From Nomia melanderi (lineage: Eukaryota; Arthropoda; Insecta; Hymenoptera; Halictidae): a stretch of DNA of 64,000 bases. The DNA is taken from contig NC_135003.1 of assembly GCF_051020985.1 (NCBI RefSeq), forward strand, positions 954,001-1,018,000. Reading direction: 5' to 3'. A program made the position numbers and the translations under genes. The notes under the pieces are model-generated. The model saw nothing but the letters and a program-made list of their open reading frames with translations. It was not told the origin of the DNA and did no database searches. Below, piece by piece: positions 15,501 through 27,369 of this stretch (position 1 is its first letter; every line of letters starts with the position of its first letter).

Positions 15501-18500
15501 GCCAGCTCAAAGGTCGCTAATAGTGATGCAGATATTATTGAGAGCTAGATACGATGAACATCACGACAAAGCTGGTATCCGTAGACTCCTAGCAGATGGT
15601 ACTTACCTCGATTGCTTTTCTCTGCACGAGGGTCCTTACAACAAACCAATTCTGAACGGGGAAATCTTGGACAGACACTTGCTGTACCTGATCTGGGCAA
15701 GACCTTCTCAATGGTATCTTCATCAAGGATTTTCTTAAGAAGTTGATAACTTTTTTCACTTAGAATGATTGGAAAAGTTTAGCAAACAGCCGAGTATAGT
15801 GTATTGTATTCTTAGGTACAAGAAACAACCACTATGGTTGATCAGACGGTATTTTGGCGAGAAGGTAGCACTGTACTTCGCGTGGCTCGGGTTTTACACA
15901 AAATGCTTGTACGCGCCAGCAATTGTTGGTCTCCTGTGTTTCATGTATGGCGTTGGAAGCATGGAAAGCAGCGACAACATCCCGAGTCAAGAAATCTGCA
16001 ACGGAAATATAGCTGGTAATTTCTCATCCGATGTACAAGATGTTTTATAATTAGCACTACAGCATAGCAGGGGACAATTCTATGTGCATCATTTTAAATT
16101 TGTATTCACTCTGAATATTTTTAAACATACACCTGACCCTCGATTCATACGGACTTTTTTCACGCAAGCCTCTTTTTTACGAGGTAAATTGGAACACTAT
16201 TTACGCGGTAGCTTTTGTATGTTTTAAGTGTATTCATTTTGATTTCTTCGAAAATAATGCATCAATTTTTACCTATTTTTATATGTAGAATAATATTCCA
16301 TTCATTTTGTCGCTTGGATTCAATCAGAAAATCGAACGCATGCTACAGAAATATTCGCTCTTAAATTTTTTGAAAAAGGAAGTCTCAAATGAAAACAAAT
16401 TTTATTCTATCATTTCGACTTAATATTTCACGCAGAATTACAATCGTGATTAAAACTTAGTTTTTAATTTTCTTAGTTGAATCACTACTACTCACTACTT
16501 ATAGAATATTCTGCGTTACTGTTATCCAATTCGGTTAGTCTCGCGTTCAACTAATATTTTCCCTTTTCAGGAAATATCACGTTATGCCCTATCTGCGACA
16601 AAGCGTGCGACTATCAAAGGCTCGGCGATTCCTGTATCTTCTCGAAGCTTTCTTACCTGTTTGATAATCCTGCCACCGTCTTTTTCGCTATATTCATGTC
16701 CTTCTGGGGTACTATTCACAAAAAGTATACAATATGCCGTCGAAATGACCATGTGCTCTTAATAACACAGATATCATTGTTCTATTTAGCAACTACATTT
16801 TTGGAGTTATGGAAACGTCGACAAGCAGTTATAATCTGGGAATGGGATCTTCAGAATGTTGAGAACGACGAAGAGCCCAGGCCGGAGTTCGAAACTACGG
16901 TGAAAACATTCCGGATAAATCCCGTGACCAGGGAAAGAGAACCATACTTGCCCACTTGGTCGAAAGCGTTGCGCTTCTGTGCAACTGGTTCCATAGTATT
17001 CTTCATGGTAATTAAATTCTGTGTAAAACATTAAAAAGATTTAGACTTTAAAGAAGCTCATCGCCAATGTAAAGGTCGATCAGATCATCAGCACCCCCAA
17101 AAGCGTTCCACCGCCATTTGGTAATGTTGGCATTTATAAGATACCGTGTTAATCCAGTAAAGTTTACATCGACTCAAAGAACGTGAGCGGTGCACCTGAC
17201 TAAAGTATACACAGTGGCCAAAAATCATTTAACCACAGGCCATAATATTCTATTTGATCAGACCAAGATCGTATCTATATCAAAGGAATATTTTTTACAC
17301 AAACACAAAGAAACAATTGACATCTTGCAAACCGCGAACAATATCAAAAAATTACAATTAAAATCAATCCGGTAGACCCTCCTCCCACATTTTTAAGTGT
17401 CTAACTGAATTATTAGAAAAGCTAAAAAGGTTGTTTTAGGTTCAAGATATCTTTTGTTTTTCTTTAAGATATTACTGAAAAGTTTATCAACCACCGTCAA
17501 TATATTTTAAATACTTATGTGTCTGATAGCGACAGAAGTTAATATCCCATTTGTTTATATATTAATAAAATCGTTGTTATTTCAACCAAAATATCATTTT
17601 GATATAAATATTATTTCGCATAATATTTTTCAAATTTTAATTAAATAAAATAATAGTAATTAAATAATTTTAACTTCATATTACATAATTTTAACGTAAA
17701 TATTATTCTATCGAAAATATTTTTGAGTATATAGATAGAGATATAGAAAGATAGTCAATACTCAATACAGTATCTTTATTAATTTATCGCGAATGCCTAA
17801 CGTATAACAATTGTGCTTAGATATGCGTAGTTCTGGGTGCAGTGCTGGGGACCATTATTTATCGAATATCGCTGGTGGCCGTGTTCTACAGCAGCGGTGG
17901 TCCATTTATGAAGAAACACGCGAAAATCTTCACTTCTATGACCGCCGCTCTTGTCAACTTGATCATCATCATGATACTCACTAGAGTGTACCATCGTTTG
18001 GCGCGATGGATGGTCAATATGGAGAACCCAAGGACTCAGACTGAATACGAGTCGAGTTACACCTTTAAGATATTCCTCTTCGAGTTCGTTAATTTCTATT
18101 CATCTCTGATTTATATTGCGTTCTTTAAGGTTCGTAACTAAATCAACTTATGTTATCACACTTTGTATATTCATCTTGTTGAAGATGAATAATTTACTAG
18201 AATTTTCATGGTATTTTCATTTTAAAATGAATTGAAATTTTTTCTTAAAACTTATAAATATCGTTCATTAGTTGACCCGGATATCTCAATTAAATTAGTA
18301 TTAATCATTTCTGGCATACGGTTTGAATGTTTTTTACATATATTAATACTATATTGATATTAATCATTTAGTTAAAAATATAATTTATTAACTGATAATT
18401 TAATAACATTATTTATTCACTATCTTCTATTTGCTCTGTCTCAAATTATAGTACACATTTGACCTTTGTTTTTTGTCGCATAATATGGTATACCAAACAT

Positions 18501-21500
18501 ACGCACATGATTATTTTTTATGTAAACTTTATTTCAAATCGTTTCTTTTTAGAAACTTTCTTTAAATACTTAATTACTGATATAATTATTACGTTGTGTA
18601 TTAATCGCTTGATATACAATATAGAAACTGGCGAATGTCTTTGTCAGCGAAGTTTGTTCCTTATTGCTTTGATTTATTGCTTCGTTTATCTGCAGAAGTA
18701 ATACCTGCGCCGTTGTCTTTCATAATGTTATCGCAACGGATGTCATTTAAATTTTCCTTGATTTTCACTGCTTTGAGTAACCGTATTTCATGAAAGAGTC
18801 CAACCAGGTCAAAGCCAACTATACAAAATGTCTAGAAAAATTTCTTTACGCTACTACGAGTTATAAAAACTTCTTTTAATTTTATTATGTTTCATAATCA
18901 GAAAATTTCAAAGAAATGTATATCATAATACGGGACAAAGGGAGTAATATTTATGGTGATCGCCGACAAGTCTTGTACTTACTAGTCAGACAATAATTAC
19001 ATCGGTAAACGTATTACATTTTTTAAAATAATAAATATTAATCTTTAGGGAAGGTTCTTTGTTCATCCTGGGGATACGGATGCAAGGAGCTCCGATTTCG
19101 TCCGCATAAAAATGGACGTTTGCGATCCAGCCGGCTGTCTATCGGAAGTCTGTATTCAGCTCGCTATTATAATGGTGGGGAAACAGTGCTTCAACAATTT
19201 CGTGGAGATATTGTCTCCGAAAATGTGGAACTGGTGGCGTAAAAGGAGCCACGTTGCAGCAACGAAGGATCACGCTAGGCCTTACACCTGCTGGGAAAAA
19301 GATTATCAGTTGCAAGATCCTGGAAGACTGGCTCTCTTCGACGAGTACCTGGAAATGAGTAATTGCACTTTTATTATTTGTTCCCCTTTACATACGATAA
19401 TTTTAATAATATTGTAAATTCTATGCATCTCTAATTTACCTCTAGTTATTCTAATAAAACTCTGTCTTACTATAATGCAGTCCATTACTTTTAAAATTGC
19501 TATTTTAACTCAGATATGAGTGAAAGAATTATTTATCGATGACTAAAAAATGTGTTAACATGTTTAATATAACACATTTAATAAGGATCTATGAACTTGA
19601 ATATTAAATCCTTCATCTTAAGGTTTTCTTTGGCGACAGTCTTAATTAGAGATATTATGACATTAACAATTAATCATTAATGGAGAATGATATCTTATCT
19701 ACTTTATAAACGGTTTTTGTATATAGTAGTTTCTATTTAAAATTCTATCATACAAAAAATGTTCTTTGTTATTTCTATCAGAAGCCCCTAAACATATTCA
19801 TGTGGTGAACAAAAGCATTTGACTAAATTTTATCTAACTGTTTTCTTGTTCATAGTATTGCAATATGGATTTGTAACGCTGTTCGTCGCGGCGTTTCCAT
19901 TGGCGCCGTTGTTCGCCCTGTTAAATAATATAGCGGAAATACGGTTAGACGCTTATAAAATGGTGAAAGAGGCGAGAAGACCATTAGCAGAGAGAGTGGA
20001 AGATATTGGTGCCTGGTACGGGATACTTCGTGGTGTGACTTACGTTGCAGTCGTGTCCAATGTACGTATGAATCACTTTAAACAAATGCACACTCACGAA
20101 TTATGTATTTAATATTAACACATTGCGTACTTGTAATGAGAAATCTCGTTTTTATATAAAGACACTTAGCTATGGAACTTTACTAAATACCACAGCGTTT
20201 AAAAAATATTAAATTTGATTCGAATTGATTGTCTATTTAAAATATATTACATAACAATATGATATTTGAGTTTTTGTATGTATAGTGATATAAGTTGAAT
20301 GCCATTGTTCATCATTATGCATGAACATTTATCTGAAGGTCAATGTGATTTCTAAGTACGCATGAATAATTTCTTCCATTGAGTAAGATCATTTCTTTTT
20401 ATCTGTAAAAAAGTTAATAATGGAATTAATGTAATAACTTGTTGCTAGTTTTATTACATAAAGTCTAATGCACCACAAAAACAGAAATAAAATATAATTC
20501 TCCAAAATAACAATTTAAAAAATTTTTAAAGTACCCGTACTATCGAATATTACACTGACTAACATTTCTATTATTACTCAATGTTTTTGTTTGTTATTAG
20601 TGATTTAAAATCAGTGGTGTATGTTGAAATATAGTTAAAATTTACGAACGACAACACTAATACAATTGGAAACAATGTGTCGTTGATAAAAGCTGTATCT
20701 AATTTCATAGGAATCCAACGAATTTTTAAACTGATTCCTTTCCCAAAATAAAATTTTCTACGATAAATTTAATATTAAACATCATCTTTCCTTTCATTGA
20801 TTGATTTGTAACATTCATCAATGTTTAAAAAGATTAAGTGAGAACTGTATTGGAGAAACACATTACCCTGTCAGTATTTATAAGAATTATAAGAATTAAT
20901 CCGGAATAAAGAAATTTGCATATTGAAAGAACAATTAAAAATAAATTTTCTTTGGTTTCGTATGAAATTAAATGAAGCAGTACACAATTTTGCAAGCAAA
21001 CAAAAAAACTACCCCATTGAAATGTATTACTAATTATGGTGGCACTCTATATAATTCCACAGATAAAAGTTCACAATTTACTTTAATGAAATCTTAAGAT
21101 AATAAAATCTTAATTTATTTGTTTCCAAAGGCATTCGTAATTGCGTACACTTCGGATTTCATTCCACGTAGCGTGTACGCTATCGTTTATTCGCCGACGA
21201 ATGATTTAGTCGGCTATATAGACAGTTCTCTGTCAGAATTCAATACATCGGACTATCGAGATGACATGAAGAGTCAAACGCAAACCAAACATCCGCAAAC
21301 TTGCCAATACAGAGGGTACAGAAACGGACCTGATCATCCAACTGATCCCTATGGCCTCAGTCCGCAATATTGGCACGTCTTTGCAGCTCGTTTGGCTTTC
21401 GTGGTCGTTTTCGAACATATTGTAAGTGTTTATATAAGTTTCTTTATGCATCTGTATATTACGATTACGATTTTATCCTGCGACGAACATTCATAAGACC

Positions 21501-22646
21501 TGAAATTGTTTATACGTTGCACATATTATGCTACAGTTAAACGCGTGCATATTAAGATAAATAAATTAAGAGATGGAAACAGTTTAAAAGTATTATCAAT
21601 CAGAATTCATTTGTTTTTAATAATTAAAAAAAGATTATTAAAGAAAGTTCGTTCGTTTCCAGCGAGTTAAAAAAAAATAATTATCAAATAATGTTTATTC
21701 GATATCAAACAATAAACTTTTATGGATAGATGACCTTTTTACTCCTCTATAATTTATATTGAAAATTAGCTTTAATTATATTTCAATTATATTTAAGATG
21801 TGTCCAGTACCATATTATTAATAAAAAGGAACACTTCAATTCAATTCACAAACTACCTGTTACGATAGTATCTTCGATACTGACCGACAACCATAAACTT
21901 AAGAGGGTAAACCGCAATAATGCACGAGGTACTTCCCCAAATTGCAGTGCAAGCTCTCGGCCATCGCTTATTAATGAAAATCAAATTTTCATTATAATTC
22001 ATAATTATGTTATGGAAACATTATTGGGAGCTCAAGAGCTCGCTTTGTCTCTAGGGCTAGGCTAGTGTGATAGAGATGAAACTCCATAAATACAATGAAT
22101 TCGATCCGTATTATTAAGATAAAGACAAGAATAATGACAACAATGATAATATAGATATATTGATAAGTTATCATATTCCCTATATTCAATTAAACACATT
22201 AAACACAAGACACAAAAAAACAATATAACTGAACGAAAGATGACGAATTATATTTATTTTTCAAAAAATGTTTTGAAATTATGCACATATATTTAAGGGA
22301 AAATTACAATTTCCATTATTTTCTCAATGATCAGGTATTCGCCTTGACTGGAATAATGAGCTATGTAATACCAGCGGTGCCACACTCTTTGGGAACTCAA
22401 TTGCAACGAGAAAAGTTGCTCGCTCAGGAAGCCAAATACGAAAAAGGCTTGAAGGGCAGGGAAAACGACGACGATATCCTGTCGATGCTTAGAGAAGCAG
22501 GAAGCATTGGTAGAACAGGCTGCGGTGGCAGAGGAAGCTGGTCAAGGCGGTTCAGCAAATTGAGCGACGGTCTGGACGCTCATGTGGACGTAGGATCCAG
22601 AGTCAATAGAAACAGCGACGGCTCGACTGTGTGGGAGGTGACATAA
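3507..22646 (+). CDS. Anoctamin (TMEM16) membrane protein, complete gene, 14 coding exons
   Basis: Calcium-activated ion channel and/or phospholipid scramblase of the TMEM16 family, ANO1-7-like group. Exons read from the sequence: 3507-3557, 6219-6531, 11152-11302, 14142-14424, 14579-14733, 15468-15713, 15816-16015, 16571-16708, 16790-17007, 17821-18129, 19049-19358, 19856-20061, 21131-21421, 22335-22646. All have GT/AG borders and compatible phases; stop TAA at 22644. Counting from the ATG at 3519 the protein is about 1056 residues, slightly long for the family because of a Ser-rich N-terminus. Family hallmarks seen include YTPAQRS, LWLIRRYFGEKVALYFAWLG, LELWKRRQA, AFFKGRFF and FPLAPLFALLNN. 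The six calcium ligands known from mouse ANO1 are present at matching spacing: N733 and E737 (NNFVE), E783 and E786 (EYLE), E815 and D819 (EIRLD). Channel versus scramblase cannot be decided here. The first exon and its junction are the least certain part. Confidence 0.93.
6219..6531 (+). CDS. Anoctamin exon 2: disordered cytosolic N-terminus
   Basis: Reads a low-complexity Ser/Thr/Ala/Pro-rich stretch (SPRNSPLLPESEN, then an ATS-rich run) followed by MIYDTDKNGIVPGSPKF. It ends in phase 1 (GCT TTT G|gtgagt) and continues in the exon at 11152. Anoctamin N-termini are cytosolic and variable, so no function is inferred. Confidence 0.8.
7208..7310. repeat. AT-rich minisatellite
   Basis: A 14-bp unit (ATACAATATAAAAT) is repeated about five times, then degenerates into 7-bp ATACAAT units. 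It lies in the 6532-11151 anoctamin intron. Confidence 0.85.
14142..15713 (+). CDS. Anoctamin exons 4-6: cytosolic dimerisation domain
   Basis: Exons 14142-14424, 14579-14733 and 15468-15713 encode the conserved cytosolic N-terminal domain. It opens with RDGRRRIDIVLVYQ, the usual anoctamin domain start, and ends with the block YTPAQRSLIVMQILLRARYD and RPSQW. The last exon finishes TG|gtatct in phase 2, and TG|G TAC rebuilds Trp at the junction with 15816. The 14733-15468 intron holds the inverted-repeat element described separately. Confidence 0.93.
14777..15037. mobile_element. MITE-like inverted-repeat element with TTAA flanks
   Basis: About 260 bp inside an anoctamin intron. The two halves are imperfect reverse complements: the left end reads TAGGGGTTGAA and the right end, reverse-complemented, TTAGGGATTGAA. 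The centre holds a strong palindrome (about 14850-14945) with TTATTAGGTATGTCGGTTCC opposite its complement. TTAA lies on both sides (14773-14776 and 15038-15041), the target site typical of piggyBac-type elements. There is no coding capacity, so it would be non-autonomous. Family membership is inferred only from the flanks. Confidence 0.6.
15816..20061 (+). CDS. Anoctamin exons 7-12: transmembrane core with calcium site
   Basis: These exons encode most of the ten-helix core: the first helix after YFGEKVALYFAWLG, the Cys-rich extracellular loop (CPICDKACDYQ), the second helix (FFAIFMSFW), the hydrophobic segments at 17821-18129, and helices 6-8 in 19049-20061. The E-Y-L-E pair of helix 7 sits at the very end of exon 19049-19358, directly before the splice. 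The E-I-R-L-D motif of helix 8 is in exon 19856-20061. Confidence 0.93.
21131..22646 (+). CDS. Anoctamin exons 13-14: last helices and C-terminal tail
   Basis: Exon 21131-21421 encodes the helix-9 loop region (AYTSDFIPR, then a long polar loop) and the start of the last helix (VVFEHIV). Exon 22335-22646 completes it (FALTGIMSYVIPAVP) and adds a charged cytosolic tail with QLQREKLLAQEAKYEKGLKG and a Gly/Arg/Ser-rich end, stopping at TAA. The tail is typical in placement but its sequence is not a motif I recognise. Confidence 0.92.
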
Positions 22647-25600
22647 TGTTTAAAATGGTTGAGCAATCCTTAATATCTAAGTTTCCCTACCCTCCTGAAA
22701 AGTGTACTTAACATTTTTTAAAATACTATATTTATTTACGGAAAAAAAGACTTCTTAGGTATTCCATTAAGAATGTCATGCTTAAGGACAATTTTGTGTA
22801 CGTATTGAGAGATCAAGTACAAATTTTAAATACAAGTGAATGATATAATAATTGTGATATATTAGCGAAGTACGTACATCATTTTAATGATAAAATATGA
22901 AATATGTACCGTATTTACATAATGTGTATTTAAGAAAAAACGATGGTGTTTCAACATTCTGCGTCATGAACCGAGAAATGCCAAAAGTAATGTCAAACAT
23001 CCTGTGAACCATTCCACGTTAAATTCGATACTTTTTTTATCTATTCTATTATTTTATACTTAATATACAATTCGAGATATACAACTAAGTTGTTATTTGT
23101 TCAGCAACACGTCTTTTTTAAAAACGTGTATACATTTTTGTAGCACCGGCGATCTCCGTTCTTCGTTGTTACCTTATTTTATTATTTCTTAAAAGGGAGG
23201 TTTAAGTATCATTTCTACAATTTCGAAATTCTTTAAGAACAATAAATTTAAAAGTGGAATTATTAACTAGTTTCACGAAAACTATCCTTGAAAAAAAATA
23301 TTTATCTTCGCTACTATTAAATTTTGTCAATTAAATAAATCTGACTTATTTATGAACACAAACAAATTCGATTTGACGTGGAATCGTCAGTATACATAAG
23401 TAGCTGAAAGTGCATTTATCATTTACATAATTTGTGGTTGATGATTTAAAATGTTAAACCTCAAACTGTATGTTTATGATAATATCTGAGTGACACGTGA
23501 TATAATCAGTATTAACAGCAAACTTCATTGGTAATGCTGAAACTGTAAAGTATAACGTATTTTTTAACGTTTTCAGAAAATAATTTTAGGAAGAGATATT
23601 CGTGAAGTAGAAATAATATTTATTAATATAACAATTTTGCTGTTCCTCAATCTTAGATCTCGTAACGTTTTAATATTAAGTGCATTTTAAAACAGTTTGA
23701 ACCTTGCATTTTAAAATACATTGTAGTACTTACCGTAAAACTTCATAAAATTTTGTTTTTACATTAAACGTAACGCTTAACAATTAAAAATAATAATATA
23801 AATAATAATATAAAACTCAGAATAATTTGAATAATCAGATTCATCATTTAGGCTACATATTTTCGGAAATTCTTGTTTAATTTAGAAAAAGGTATAATAT
23901 CTACAGCATCTATTTTTAGGAGGAACTTATAGATAGAAGTAAATATTAAAACGTCCTAAACATGCAGAATGTGATAAATGTGTAAAAACTATAAGTCACT
24001 ATAATTAATAAGTCGGGGATATAATATTAAAGGCGTTAAATTATCTTTTTTATGTCTTACCAAACATGTGAATTTTGTCAGATTTGTAGCCGATTATTTT
24101 ATAAATACATGTACTACATTATAAAAATAGTCATAGAGAAGATAAAATAAGAAAAACATCTACCACTATTAGTAAATTACTGAAATTATTTTTATAACTA
24201 AGTTAAAATAAATTATAAAGTACTTGAATCTCTTCTTTCGTAATGAAAACTCTTGCACGTGGAGAGGGTGAAGAATTTTCCACGATCTACACAATATACT
24301 CTTTATTGTACATAATTTCAATATTTCATTTTCCGACTTACGCTTGACATTATTACAATAATTACTATAGAATATATTTATAATAATATACATGTACATA
24401 TTTACTTCTTTACTATTGATTCAATTTATATGTATATTTCTATATGTATATTGGCCTATGATTCATTCCATACTGCACTTTCTTGCGTTATCTGTTTCCT
24501 TTTAAAATCTAAACGTGTATCACAGTTGTGTTGAGGGATAGACAGGGATTTTAAAGAAAAGGAGACCGTTCAGACGACAGAAATCGATACATAGTCCAAT
24601 CAGTCGGATCTCATCGAACATTACGGATGCTACAATCTCATCTTCATGATTCGGCAAATAGCTGCGATGAAATGTATTTTACATTCCTATTCTATAAAAG
24701 CAATCCTTTACTCTACTATAAATCCGTCTACGTTACTTCGAAGAATAAATCATCGATTTATATCGAAAAAACAAATCGTAGAAAAAGTAATCTCCATTAT
24801 GCGCAATTTTCAAAATGAAGAAGAACTTTGTATACGTTTATTTCGTTATCTTTTCTTTATTTTTTTTTTTTTTAATATATCTAGCAATAAGATAATCTAC
24901 TAAGATTTGTCCTACCATAACGCACACACTTGCGGAGAGTATTGCTTTTGTACTAACGTATTGGAGATCAGCATCTTGTGCGATTCGTGATCCGAACATG
25001 AATCGCCAGATGGACTCACCCGTGATGTACAATTTCGTTAACAAAAGACAATATGGAGATTTACAATTGTTCTCTTCTCTTCCGCGTTTTTAACATAACG
25101 TTATGTAGGTAATCTCAGAAATAGTTGCAGTGGAAAGTGTCGTAATATCATTACCATCTACAACTTAGTATTTTTAGCAATAATACATTAGGCGTGACTC
25201 GCAAAGTTTACTAGGCACATTCTACATTTCACTTGAACTGTAAAACATAGAAAGACGTTTATGCATCGCACATCCGATAAAAAAGAATGAAATACGTCAA
25301 AATTGTCAAACGTTGTTCGTACCGTTAATTTATAAAAATATTTTAGATTTCAACAACAAACGTTAATACATTGTTCCTTAGGCATTCTGTACAAATCTTA
25401 CTCTTTGGACACTCCTCTGGATAAATAGTTTGAAACGAGTTACATTCAATTGCATGGGATATAAGGCCTTATATCTATTATACAGTCATTTCGTAAAAAA
25501 ATCTCTAAAAATATACTATATGCATTAAAACATCCTATATCCTCTCGAAAAATAAACTTTTAATAAAAATAGTGCCACGCGCATTAAAAGACAAATCGTC

Positions 25601-25933
25601 GAAAGGAATGTAACAGCATCTCATCACACATGGGCCGTACCTCATGTTCTTTAAAATAATCGTCTGTTTTAGTGTACTTTTTCCTAATTATGCGTGTTTT
25701 GAGTACCGAATAAAAAACCACAATAAATACATTAATACCAAGTTACAAATCTGTTCGTACCGGAAAAGTGTCTTCTTGTGCGGAAAAAAGTAACGCAGCA
25801 GCGTCGATTTACATTGTCGAATCGATTATTATTATGGAGACTTACACGTTTCAATTAATTCTCCTGAGTGGACTAAATCTCGATTTCCAAAAGGTGTGTA
25901 TTAATTTAGGTAAGAGGTAGGAAAATGTAACAC
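22647..25933. other. Convergent 3' region between anoctamin and Sos
   Basis: No gene seen. AT-rich and likely holds both 3' untranslated regions: AATAAA-type signals occur on the + strand near 23242 and 23332, and on the - strand (TTTATT as written) near 24840 and 24860 beside a T tract. Confidence 0.5.
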
Positions 25934-27369
25934 TTAACTAGGTCCAGGAGGAGCATTGAAATTGAACATGGTGGTTGGCGGACGACCCGGCAATGGTTTT
26001 GGTGGTAGTCTTGGCGTTACCGATCCTGCAATTCAACACAAAATAACAGGGAATTAAAGGATTTTAAACTGTTTTAATTGAATGTACATTCAATCATTTG
26101 TATTTTTACCATTGGGTTGCGTAGGCGGAAGTAACGTAGGACTGGGTCCATTGAAAGACATGTGTCTCCGTTGATGAACAGTGCTCGAACACGTGTTTTC
26201 CAAGGTGGAATTCCGCCTTGCGAGTAGTGCCGAACTACTTGGATTCAAGGTAGGAAGCCGAGGCGGTAACGTAACTGGAGGTAAATCTCTTCGCGGCGGC
26301 AATGGCGGCGGAGACGTACCGTCCCTTGGAGGAAGTATTGGTGCATTTGGAGCTTGTCTTGTCTGTGTCATCAGTTAAATAAATTTTGGAAAATTACATA
26401 AAATTATATTTATATCCATTGCGATAAAGGATAAAGGATAAACCGAACTAATTTTTGTTATAAGAAGGCATCAAGGTTACGCGAAGATCATCTCGAGTTT
26501 AATCTTATAATAAATAACTGAAATTAAAATAGTGTCACAATGAGAAAGAAAAACATACAATTAACGAATAGTCTTTAAAAAATGAAGTATAGAAAATGTA
26601 TTTTAGTTTGTTTATTTCTGTTTCCTCCTATACGTTTAATGCATTTAATGTATACACTGCACATGATAAATACATTACCTGTTGCTGTGACTCGCTTATG
26701 GAACTCTCCCGTTTTCTATGAGATCTAGGCGGTAAAGGTGGCGGAGGTTGACTGGGGGGTATGTGGCTAGGAGATGGTGGAGGCGGCAATGCTGCACCAG
26801 GACTTCCGCCCGACGATGACATACCAGTCATAGCTCCCACTACACCGATCGTACCGGAATTAAAGCCAAAGTGACTATTTTGTGGCTGATGATGAGGAAC
26901 AGGTAAATGACCAGGAGATCCCAATTGAGGGCTGCTACCTGGCGAGCTGATTGAAAGTCCTGACATGCTTAGAGGACCTGGTGAACCTGGAGGTGGACCT
27001 GTATTAACAGTAAAGTAGGTCTACTACCTATGCAAGCATATTATGCAACGAAATAAAACTTGTTTCTTTGCATGTCTACAAAAGTAAGAAGTTAAAAGAA
27101 GCAGGCTACTAGTTTTATATTAAATCCAACGTTATTGGACACAAACCTATTAAAACAGGCGCAAAGACACTGTGGTCCCCTATATGAGAAACTGTGATGT
27201 GTGAAGTGTGTGGAGGTGTCTCCGGTAATTCTGGCGGTGGCGCTTCCGGTGGAGGATCGTGTAATCTTACACTAGAGGCTACAGCTTGCAGTGGAGCTGG
27301 TAACTTGCCGCTTAAGCTTCTAGCTTTAATGCCCGGCGATTTTAAGTTTAAATCTGGCCATTTACGGGG
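25934..27369 (-). CDS. Sos: Sos exons 17-20: proline-rich SH3-binding tail
   Basis: The last four exons encode a Pro/Ser/Gly-rich tail with several PxxPxR-type motifs that bind the SH3 domains of Drk/Grb2: PPLPPRSHRKR, ILPPRDG, PPLPPRRDLPP, VTLPPRLP and PRLPPKPLPGR. The protein ends NAPPGPS followed by TAA at 25936-25934. Confidence 0.94.

Noticed and set aside
26181..26378. Gly-rich plus-strand frame
   Set aside because: Antisense of the proline-rich Sos exon.
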